From positions 5,952,001 to 6,016,000 of the forward strand of contig NZ_CP069526.1 in the NCBI RefSeq assembly GCF_016889705.1: a stretch of DNA of 64,000 nucleotides, written 5' to 3'. The position numbers and the translations under genes are program-made. Source of the DNA: Amycolatopsis sp. FDAARGOS 1241. GTDB lineage: Bacteria; Actinomycetota; Actinomycetes; Mycobacteriales; Pseudonocardiaceae. Positions within the stretch are counted from its first letter, which is position 1; every line of letters starts with the position of its first letter. Shown here piece after piece: positions 58,064-64,000 of the stretch. Below the pieces are notes generated by a model that did not search any database, was not told where the DNA came from, and worked only from the letters and a program-made list of their open reading frames with translations.

Positions 58064-58953
58064 CGTGGTTCTCCCCGGGCGGCCTGGTAGGTGGTGGCGG
58101 CGACCACCAGATCCTCCCACGCCATTCCCACGCTCTTGAACAACCGGGGCCCCGACCGGGGCACCGACGCACTCCCGCGCACGACGTCGGCGAGCGGCAG
58201 CAGCGCGTCCGGCGCCAGCGCCCCGTCGGAAACAGCCAGGGCCACGTCACCGGCCTCCCGCAGCGCCGTCGCAACCGCCTCGACCACGACCGCGGAGCGG
58301 CCGGCCAACGCCGAATCGACCTCCCGGACGTGCGGCTCGTGCGAACCCACCGCCACCACCACCGCGCCGTCGGCGACCAGCGAGCCGTCGAACAGCGGCG
58401 ACGACGCCGTCGTGCAGCACGCGACGAGGTCGGCCGATGCGACGTCGGCCGGCGTCCCGACGCGGCCACCGCACGCCGCGGCGAAGGACTCCGCCGAAGA
58501 CCGGCCCACGACCACGACCTCCTCCACCGGCCGGACCGCCCGCAGTGCCTCGACGTGGCTCGCCGCCTGCGGACCGGTGCCGAACACCACGAGCCGCGAC
58601 GCGTCCGCGGGCGCCAGGGCGTCCACCGCCACCGCCGACACCGCCGCCGTGCGGATCGACGTCAGGGCCACCCCGTCCAGCACGGCCAACGGCGTCAGCG
58701 TCGGGCCGTCGAGCAGCAGGTACTCACCCTGGATGCGCGGCCGCCCGCGCGCAGGGTTGTCCGGCGCCACCGTCGCGACCTTCACCCCCGCGTAGTCACC
58801 CCAGAACGCCGGCATCAGCAGGAACTGCCCGCTCGGCACGGGCACGACCGCGCGCGCCGGGTCCGCCGCCGGGTCGAGCCCGTCCGCCAGGGCCGACCGC
58901 AGCGCCGCGATCGCCGAAGTCATCGACGGCCGCGCGTCGAGCACCTCGATCAC
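58060..58953 (-). CDS. Ornithine cyclodeaminase/mu-crystallin family (pyrroline-2-carboxylate reductase-like)
   Basis: GTG 58953 overlaps the epimerase stop; 297 residues. Characteristic blocks are FLLMPAFWGDYAGVKVATVAPDNPARGRPRIQGEYLLLD, VLDGVALTSIRTAAVSAVAVDALAPADASRLVVFGTGPQAASHVEAL (NAD(P) loop GTGPQA) and VACCTTASSPLFDGSLVADGAVVVAVGS. In trans-3- or 4-hydroxyproline clusters such enzymes reduce pyrroline-2-carboxylate to proline. The neighbours fit that role; ornithine cyclodeamination is the alternative. Confidence 0.85.
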   Translation of the reverse strand: MIEVLDARPSMTSAIAALRSALADGLDPAADPARAVVPVPSGQFLLMPAFWGDYAGVKVATVAPDNPARGRPRIQGEYLLLDGPTLTPLAVLDGVALTSIRTAAVSAVAVDALAPADASRLVVFGTGPQAASHVEALRAVRPVEEVVVVGRSSAESFAAACGGRVGTPADVASADLVACCTTASSPLFDGSLVADGAVVVAVGSHEPHVREVDSALAGRSAVVVEAVATALREAGDVALAVSDGALAPDALLPLADVVRGSASVPRSGPRLFKSVGMAWEDLVVAATTYQAARGEPR

Positions 58954-59951
58954 AGCTGGAACCCCGCGGGGAACGGGTCGTCCGGGTCGAGGAAGTACTG
59001 CGCCGTGCCGGTGAGCCACGCGCGGCCGGTGATCGTGGGCACCACGGCGGGGAGGGTTCCGACCGTGGTCTCCTCCACCAGCCGCCCGATGAAATGCGTG
59101 CCGATGAACGACTCGTTGCGGAAGTCCGTGTGCAGCGGTAGCTCGCCGCGCGCGTGCAGCTGGGCCATCCGCGCGCTGGTGCCGGTGCCGCACGGCGAGC
59201 GGTCGAACCAGCCCGGGTGGATGGCCATCGCGTGCCGTGAGTGGCGCGCGTCCGAACCCGGCGCGGCGAGGTACACGTGGTGGCAGCCCGAGATCTCGGG
59301 GTTCACCGGGTGCACCGGCCGGTCGTGGGTGTTGATGGCGTCCATGATGGACAGTCCCGCGTCGAGCAGCCGCTGCTTCTCGGCGCGGTCGAACGGCAGC
59401 CGCAGCTCCTCGAGCCCGAGGATCGCATAGAAGTTCCCCCCGAACGCCAGGTCGTAGCGCACCTGGCCGAAGCCCGGCACGTCGACCTTGCGGTCCAGCC
59501 CCAGGGAGAACGACGGCACGTTGCGGATCGTCACCGACCGCGCGGCCCCGTCCTGCACGGCGACATCGGCGACCACGAGCCCGGCCGGGGTGTCGAGCCG
59601 GATCGTGGTGACCGGCTCGACGACCTCGACCATGCCCGTCTCCACGAGCACCGTGGCCACGCCGATGGTGCCGTGCCCGCACATCGGCAGGCACCCGGAG
59701 ACCTCGATGAACAGCACGCCCCAGTCGGCGTCCTCGCGCGTCGGCGGCTGCAGGATCGCGCCGCTCATCGCCGAATGCCCGCGCGGTTCGTACATCAGCA
59801 GCTGCCGGAGGTGGTCGAGGTGCTCGACGAAGTGCTGCCGGCGCTCGGACATCGTGGTCCCCGGCACGACGCCGACCCCACCCGTGATCACGCGGGTCGG
59901 CATGCCCTCGGTGTGGGAGTCGACGGCGTGGAACACCCGCTTGGCGCGCAT
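58950..59951 (-). CDS. Proline racemase family, 4-hydroxyproline 2-epimerase-like
   Basis: The 333-residue protein has both catalytic cysteines: the first in FIEVSGCLPMCGHGTIG, the second in DRSPCGTGTSARMAQLHARGEL. Two Cys indicate racemase or epimerase activity; the Thr/Ser variant that marks trans-3-hydroxyproline dehydratase is not present. The His in GHGTIG and the long first domain (AVDSHTEGMPTRVITGGVG) are also typical. With a DapA-like and a cyclodeaminase-like neighbour, 4-hydroxyproline epimerase is the best guess. It is 3 bases behind the DapA-like gene. Confidence 0.87.
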   Translation of the reverse strand: MRAKRVFHAVDSHTEGMPTRVITGGVGVVPGTTMSERRQHFVEHLDHLRQLLMYEPRGHSAMSGAILQPPTREDADWGVLFIEVSGCLPMCGHGTIGVATVLVETGMVEVVEPVTTIRLDTPAGLVVADVAVQDGAARSVTIRNVPSFSLGLDRKVDVPGFGQVRYDLAFGGNFYAILGLEELRLPFDRAEKQRLLDAGLSIMDAINTHDRPVHPVNPEISGCHHVYLAAPGSDARHSRHAMAIHPGWFDRSPCGTGTSARMAQLHARGELPLHTDFRNESFIGTHFIGRLVEETTVGTLPAVVPTITGRAWLTGTAQYFLDPDDPFPAGFQL

Positions 59952-59954
59952 GGT

Positions 59955-60863
59955 CTAGGTAAGCCCTTCCTCGAGCGCTCGTTCGGTCGCCTGGCGGACC
60001 GTCTTCTCCTGCTCGGGCGTGAGCGGCACCCGCGGCGGCCGGCACGGCCCACCGTAGCGGCCCGCGATGTCCATGCTCAGCTTGATGGCCTGCACGAACT
60101 CCGTGAGCGAGTCCCAGCGCAGCAGCGGGTGCAGCAGCCGGTACAGCGGCACGGCCTTCTCCAGGTCACCCGCCGACGCCGCGGCCCACAGCTCGCTCGT
60201 GGCCTTCGGGAACGCGTTGGGGTATCCCGCGACCCAGCCGGGCGCACCCGCGATCGCCAGCTCCAGCAGCACGTCGTCGGCGCCGCACAGCACATCGAGC
60301 TCCGGCGCCAGCTCCGCGATCCGGTACGGTCGCCGCACGTCGCCCGAGAACTCCTTCACCCCGACGATCAGGCCTTCGGCGTGCAGCTCGGCCAGCAGCT
60401 GGGGCACGAGGTCGACCTTGGTGTCGAGCGGGTTGTTGTAGGCGACGATCGGCACGCCGGCCTTCGCGACCTCGCGGTAGTGCGCGATCACCGCACGCTC
60501 GTCGGCTCGGTAGGAGTTGGGCGGCAGCAACATCACCGCCGGACAGCCGGCCTCGGCCGCGTCCTCGGCCCAGCGCCGGGCCTCGGCGGACCCGTAGGCC
60601 GCGACGCCCGGCATCACCGTGAAGCCCTCGGGCGCCGCCTCGACCGCCGTGCGGACCACGCGCGTGCGCTCCTCGGCGCTCAGCGTCTGGTACTCCCCCA
60701 GCGAACCGTTCGGGGTGACACCGCCGCAGCCGCTCTCGGCCAGCCAGGCGACATGCTCGGCGTATGCGGCGAAGTCGACGGCCAGCGAACCCGGCCCGGC
60801 TTCCCGCAACGGCAGTGCCGCCGCCACCAGCACGCCGTGCCACGGCTTTTCGCGCCCCGTCAT
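59955..60863 (-). CDS. DapA/DHDPS-family lyase (possible 4-hydroxy-pyrroline-carboxylate deaminase)
   Basis: The 302-residue protein is a TIM barrel with the Schiff-base Lys in LIVGVKEFSGD, the Tyr in VPIVAYNNPLDT and GGVTPNGSLGEYQTLSAEERTRVV at the phosphate/carboxylate site. The true DapA motif GTTGE is altered to GSLGE, so lysine synthesis is unlikely. In hydroxyproline pathways a DapA-family deaminase converts pyrroline-4-hydroxy-2-carboxylate to 2,5-dioxopentanoate. It is the first gene of the minus-strand operon. Confidence 0.85.
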   Translation of the reverse strand: MTGREKPWHGVLVAAALPLREAGPGSLAVDFAAYAEHVAWLAESGCGGVTPNGSLGEYQTLSAEERTRVVRTAVEAAPEGFTVMPGVAAYGSAEARRWAEDAAEAGCPAVMLLPPNSYRADERAVIAHYREVAKAGVPIVAYNNPLDTKVDLVPQLLAELHAEGLIVGVKEFSGDVRRPYRIAELAPELDVLCGADDVLLELAIAGAPGWVAGYPNAFPKATSELWAAASAGDLEKAVPLYRLLHPLLRWDSLTEFVQAIKLSMDIAGRYGGPCRPPRVPLTPEQEKTVRQATERALEEGLT

Positions 60864-60919
60864 GAGCCCTCCAGCAAGTCGGTGAAATCCGTCGGAAATT
60901 CATCGTGCCATGTGTCATG

Positions 60920-60938
60920 TGTCATGTGACATTGTACA
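60920..60938. promoter_or_regulatory. GntR operator candidate in the divergent promoter
   Basis: TGTCA-TG-TGACA (60920-60931) is followed at once by TGTACA (60933-60938); an extra ATGTGTCATG repeat lies just to the left. The site is between the DapA-like start (60863, minus) and the MFS start (60973, plus), where the operon's FCD regulator should bind. Confidence 0.6.
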
Positions 60939-60972
60939 GTGGCCTGACCTCGTTCCCCGCCGTGGAGGTCCC

Positions 60973-62382
60973 ATGCCCGAGACAACCGGTGCGGCGCCCC
61001 AGCAGCTGACATCCCACGTGATGGCGGCCCGGCTCGAGCGCCTGCCCCTCTCCCGGTTCCACTACAAGCTGCTCTTCGCGGGCGGCCTCGGCTACACCTT
61101 CGACGCGATGGACGGAGCGATCGTCGCCTTCATCCTCCCGTCGGTCACGAAGGAATGGGGGCTCTCGAGCGGAGCCACCGGCATCCTGGGCAGCAGCCTG
61201 CTCATCGGGTTCCTCTTCGGCGCGCTGGGCGCCGGCATCCTCGGCGACAAGATCGGCCGCCGGAAGGTGATGGTCAGCGCACTCGTGCTGTACAGCGTCG
61301 CGAGCCTGGTCGCGGCCGCCGCGCCGAACTTCGCGGTGTTGTTCGTCGCCCGCGTCGTGGCGGGGATGGGCACCGGCGCCGAGAGCGCGATCATCGCGCC
61401 GTACCTCTCGGAGTTCGTGCCCTCTCGGGTGCGCGGGCGCTACGTCGGATCGCTGGCCGGGTTCTTCGCGTTCGGCTACGTGTTCGCGAGCCTGCTCGGC
61501 TACTTCGTGGTCAGCGACGTGCCGCACGGCTGGCGCTGGGTGCAGGTGCTCACGTCGGTGCCGATCCTGATGCTGCTGTGGTGGCGGCGCACGCTGCCGG
61601 AATCGCCGCGGTTCCTGCACGTCCACGGGCGCGTCGCCGAGGCGGAGCTCGTGGTGTCCGACATCGAGCGGCAGGTGCGCGAGCGCGTCGGGCCACTGCC
61701 GGCACCGCAGGTGTCCACACAGGACGAAGATGTCCAGGTGTCGTCGGGCACAGTGGCGTCGAACCTGCGCTCGCTCGTGTCGACGGGGTTGCGCAAGACC
61801 ACGATCACGTCGTGGATCTACTGGTTCGTCGCCATCTTCACCTACTACGGCTTCTTCACCTGGATCCCGTCGCTGCTGGTGAAGCAGGGCTTCGACATCT
61901 CGAAGAGCTTCCTGTTCTCCATCGTCATCTACCTCGCGCAGATCCCCGGCTACTACTCGGCCGCGTTCGTGAGCGAACGCCTCGAACGCAAGTGGACGAT
62001 CGTGATCTACCTGGCCGGCGGCGCGGTCGGCGCGCTGGGGCTGGCGTTCGCGAGCAGCAGCACGCAGATCCTCGTGTGGGGGATCGTGTTGTCGTTCTTC
62101 ATGAACGGCAACGCGGCGCTCGAGTACTCCTACACCTCGGAGATCTACCCGACGATGATCCGCACCACCGGCCTGGGCGTCGCGTCGGCGATCGGACGGG
62201 TCGGCGGCATCATCGCACCGATCGTGATCGGGTTCTCCTACAGCACCGTCGGCTTCGGCGGCGTGTTCACGATGCTGCTGGTGCTGCTCCTGATCGGCGC
62301 CGCCGTGGTGGCGGTGTTCGGGCAGCGCACGACCGGGCGCTCGCTCGAAACGATCGGACAGGAGACGATCGGACGTGACTGA
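60973..62382 (+). CDS. MFS transporter (metabolite/proton symporter type)
   Basis: ATG 60973 lies after GTGGAGGTCC; 469 residues and 12 helices. Blocks are LFAGGLGYTFDAMDGAIVAFILPSV (helix 1 with the Asp typical of aromatic-acid and sugar-acid symporters), GILGDKIGRRKVMVSALVLYS, RVVAGMGTGAESAIIAPYLSEFVPSRVRGRYVGS, TLPESPRFLHVHGR, and YTSEIYPTMIRTTGLGVASAIGRVGGI. It is divergent from the hydroxyproline-type operon and probably imports its substrate. It is followed by the amidohydrolase gene with a 16-base gap. Confidence 0.9.
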   Translation: MPETTGAAPQQLTSHVMAARLERLPLSRFHYKLLFAGGLGYTFDAMDGAIVAFILPSVTKEWGLSSGATGILGSSLLIGFLFGALGAGILGDKIGRRKVMVSALVLYSVASLVAAAAPNFAVLFVARVVAGMGTGAESAIIAPYLSEFVPSRVRGRYVGSLAGFFAFGYVFASLLGYFVVSDVPHGWRWVQVLTSVPILMLLWWRRTLPESPRFLHVHGRVAEAELVVSDIERQVRERVGPLPAPQVSTQDEDVQVSSGTVASNLRSLVSTGLRKTTITSWIYWFVAIFTYYGFFTWIPSLLVKQGFDISKSFLFSIVIYLAQIPGYYSAAFVSERLERKWTIVIYLAGGAVGALGLAFASSSTQILVWGIVLSFFMNGNAALEYSYTSEIYPTMIRTTGLGVASAIGRVGGIIAPIVIGFSYSTVGFGGVFTMLLVLLLIGAAVVAVFGQRTTGRSLETIGQETIGRD

Positions 62383-62398
62383 ACCTGGAGGTGCACTG

Positions 62399-63625
62399 AT
62401 GGCAGCCGATCTCACCGTCCGGCACGTGAGCGTCGTCGACCCGGCGACCGACGACGTCGCCGGTGCCCGCGCGATCCGCATCGCGGCCGGGCGGATCACA
62501 GCGGTGGAGCCCGATCCCGGCGGCCCCGTCGGTGCGGGCGAACTGGACGGCTCGGGCCTGTTCGCGCTGCCGGGGCTGATCGACTGCCACGTGCACGTGA
62601 ACGCGGTGAGCGCCGCGCTGGGCACGGTCGCCGACGCATCGCCCGCATACGTGGCGGCACAGGCCTCGCACCTGCTGAAGGACATGCTGGGGCGCGGCTT
62701 CACGAGCGTGCGCGATGTCGGGGGCGCGGACTTCGGCATCGCGGCCGCCGTCGCCGAGGGCCTGTTCACGGGTCCGCGGATCTTCTTCGGCGGCAAGGCG
62801 CTGTCGCAAACCGGCGGGCACGGCGACCTGCGCCCTGCGGGCCGCGACGTGCACGACCAGCATTACGCGATCCCCGTGCTGGGCCGCGTGTGCGACGGCG
62901 TCGACGAGGTCCGCCGCGCCGCCCGCGACGAGATCCGCCGGGGCGCGTACCACCTGAAGATCATGCTGTCGGGCGGCTGCGCGAGCCCGACGGACCGGGT
63001 GGACTCGCTGCAGTTCTCCGATGAGGAGGTCACCGCGATCGTCGAGGAGGCCGCCGCCGCCAACCTCTACACGGCCGGCCACGCCTACACCGCGGACGCG
63101 GTCAACCGCGGTTTGCGTCTCGGCGTCCGCACCATCGAACACGGCAACCTCCTCGACGCGACGTCCATCGAGCTGTTCCTGGCCCACGACGCCTTCTACG
63201 TGCCGACACTCATCACGTACCAGGCCCTGCTGGAGCAGAGCCGTGAACTCGGGTTCACCGCGCAGCAGTACGAAAAGGTCGTGCGCGTGACGGAAAACGG
63301 CTACCAGGCCCTGCAGCTCGCGGACTCCGCGGGCGTGCGCATCGCCTACGGCAGCGACCTCCTCGGCGCCATGCAGGCGCGCCAGTCGGAGGAGTTCACG
63401 CTGCGCGCGAAGGTCCAGACGCCCGGTGCCGTGCTGCGGTCGGCCACCACGGTGGCGGCGGAACTGCTGCGGCAGGAAGGCAGGCTGGGCACCCTCGCGG
63501 CCGGGGCGACCGGCGACGTGGTGCTCGCCCGGGCGAATCCGCTGGAGAGCCTCGACGTGCTCGCGAACCCGTCGTCCGGCATCGCCGCCGTCGTGCAGGA
63601 AGGGGTGGTGCGCGTGCGGCGCTGA
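62399..63625 (+). CDS. Amidohydrolase-family enzyme (imidazolonepropionase/prolidase-like)
   Basis: ATG 62399 follows GGAGGTGCACTG; 408 residues. Metal ligands are seen in LPGLIDCHVHVN (HxH), a Lys-type ligand in YHLKIMLSGGCASP, His in YTAGHAYTADAVNRGLR, His in VRTIEHGNLLD and Asp in IAYGSDLLGAM. GAGDVVLARANPLESL-like text closes the barrel. The set matches Xaa-Pro dipeptidase/carboxypeptidase-like amidohydrolases. Release of proline or hydroxyproline from peptides would suit the neighbours, but this is inference. Confidence 0.85.
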   Translation: MAADLTVRHVSVVDPATDDVAGARAIRIAAGRITAVEPDPGGPVGAGELDGSGLFALPGLIDCHVHVNAVSAALGTVADASPAYVAAQASHLLKDMLGRGFTSVRDVGGADFGIAAAVAEGLFTGPRIFFGGKALSQTGGHGDLRPAGRDVHDQHYAIPVLGRVCDGVDEVRRAARDEIRRGAYHLKIMLSGGCASPTDRVDSLQFSDEEVTAIVEEAAAANLYTAGHAYTADAVNRGLRLGVRTIEHGNLLDATSIELFLAHDAFYVPTLITYQALLEQSRELGFTAQQYEKVVRVTENGYQALQLADSAGVRIAYGSDLLGAMQARQSEEFTLRAKVQTPGAVLRSATTVAAELLRQEGRLGTLAAGATGDVVLARANPLESLDVLANPSSGIAAVVQEGVVRVRR

Positions 63626-63629
63626 GCGC

Positions 63630-64000
63630 TCAGCCGGTCGCCGCGGCGAGGAGCTCGATCGACCGCGCGCGGGCGGCCGGGTCGTACACCGGCGTCATGA
63701 CGAGCAGTTCGTCCGCGTCGGTGCGGTTCACCAGGTCCGCGAGCTGCACAGCGACGGCGGCCGGGGTTCCGGTCACCAGCGCCCACGGGTGCCGGAAGGC
63801 GGCGCGTTCGTCGTCCGTGAGCTCGCGCGCGGTGACCCCGGCCGCTGCCGGCAGCGGTCCGGTGTCGCCGTGGGCCTGCCGCGCCAGCGAGACGTACCAG
63901 GGCCAGGTGAAGAACTCGGCGCGGTCCGCGGTTTCGGCGCACACGGCCAGGCACGAGACCATCACCCGGGGCTCGGCGAGCCGGTCCGACGGCGTGAACG
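63630..64000 (-). CDS. LLM-class flavin-dependent oxidoreductase, C-terminal part (partial)
   Basis: The minus-strand frame enters from beyond the window edge and ends at 63630; 123 residues are visible. The text includes RVMVSCLAVCAETADRAEFF, VSLARQAHGDTGPL, an HPWALVTGTPAAVAVQLADLVNRTDADELLVMTPVYDPAARARSIELLA ending. This is the C-terminal region of luciferase-like oxidoreductases of the alkanal monooxygenase-like group. The active site lies outside. It converges with the amidohydrolase gene. Confidence 0.8.
   Translation of the reverse strand, partial: FTPSDRLAEPRVMVSCLAVCAETADRAEFFTWPWYVSLARQAHGDTGPLPAAAGVTARELTDDERAAFRHPWALVTGTPAAVAVQLADLVNRTDADELLVMTPVYDPAARARSIELLAAATG

Overview
The window is high-GC DNA whose coding regions show strong third-position G/C bias, many GTG starts and ATGA/GTGA gene overlaps. 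Together with GntR regulators in large numbers, a large set of catabolic enzymes, a MT0933-type antitoxin, a DGPF/sigma factor pair and a vdcBCD-type decarboxylase, this points to a soil actinomycete chromosome, most likely Pseudonocardiaceae (Amycolatopsis-like). The genus is an inference; no rRNA or tRNA gene is present to confirm it.

Left part (1-13 kb). A creatininase-like gene end, a GntR/UTRA regulator, an MFS transporter and a luciferase-like oxidoreductase form one + strand group. A decayed patch follows. It holds a SnoaL-like gene joined head-on to an aldo/keto reductase remnant, a frameshifted YCII gene in front of its sigma factor partner, an orphan Imm1-like protein, two insertion sequences end to end (a dead IS5-type and an apparently intact NF041680-type), a YrdB gene with one amber stop, a double-frameshifted MFS gene and a 223-bp tandem repeat.

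Middle left (13-25 kb). A four-gene peptide/nickel-type ABC importer (minus strand) lies opposite a secreted RlpA-like protein, a trypsin-like protease and a 3Fe-4S ferredoxin. Next come an IS481 remnant, a broken LysR gene, a PadR regulator with its own palindromic operator, and enolase.

Centre (25-39 kb). This is the main system: a phosphonate utilisation locus, phnD-phnC-phnE (importer with a double-length fused permease), then GntR-phnG-phnH-phnI-phnJK-phnL-phnM and two further genes, an inositol-monophosphatase-like phosphatase and a PhnZ-like HD protein. Nearly every junction overlaps by 1-8 bases. PhnJ (radical SAM C-P lyase) and PhnK (ATPase) are one polypeptide; phnN, phnO and phnP are not seen. 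Two tiny ORFs bridge phnL/phnM and phnM/phosphatase. A Tat-exported purple-acid-phosphatase-like enzyme follows, so the locus appears devoted to phosphorus scavenging.

Right part (39-64 kb). Several divergently regulated catabolic clusters follow: LysR with MmgE/PrpD genes and MFS; MarR with a UbiX/UbiD/subunit D non-oxidative hydroxyarylic acid decarboxylase; a GntR-hyuA-hyuB-carbamoylsarcosine-amidase-like operon opposite an isocitrate-lyase-superfamily gene; and a hydroxyproline-type operon (DapA-like, proline racemase/epimerase, ornithine cyclodeaminase-like, GntR) opposite MFS and amidohydrolase genes. The window ends inside a luciferase-like oxidoreductase gene.
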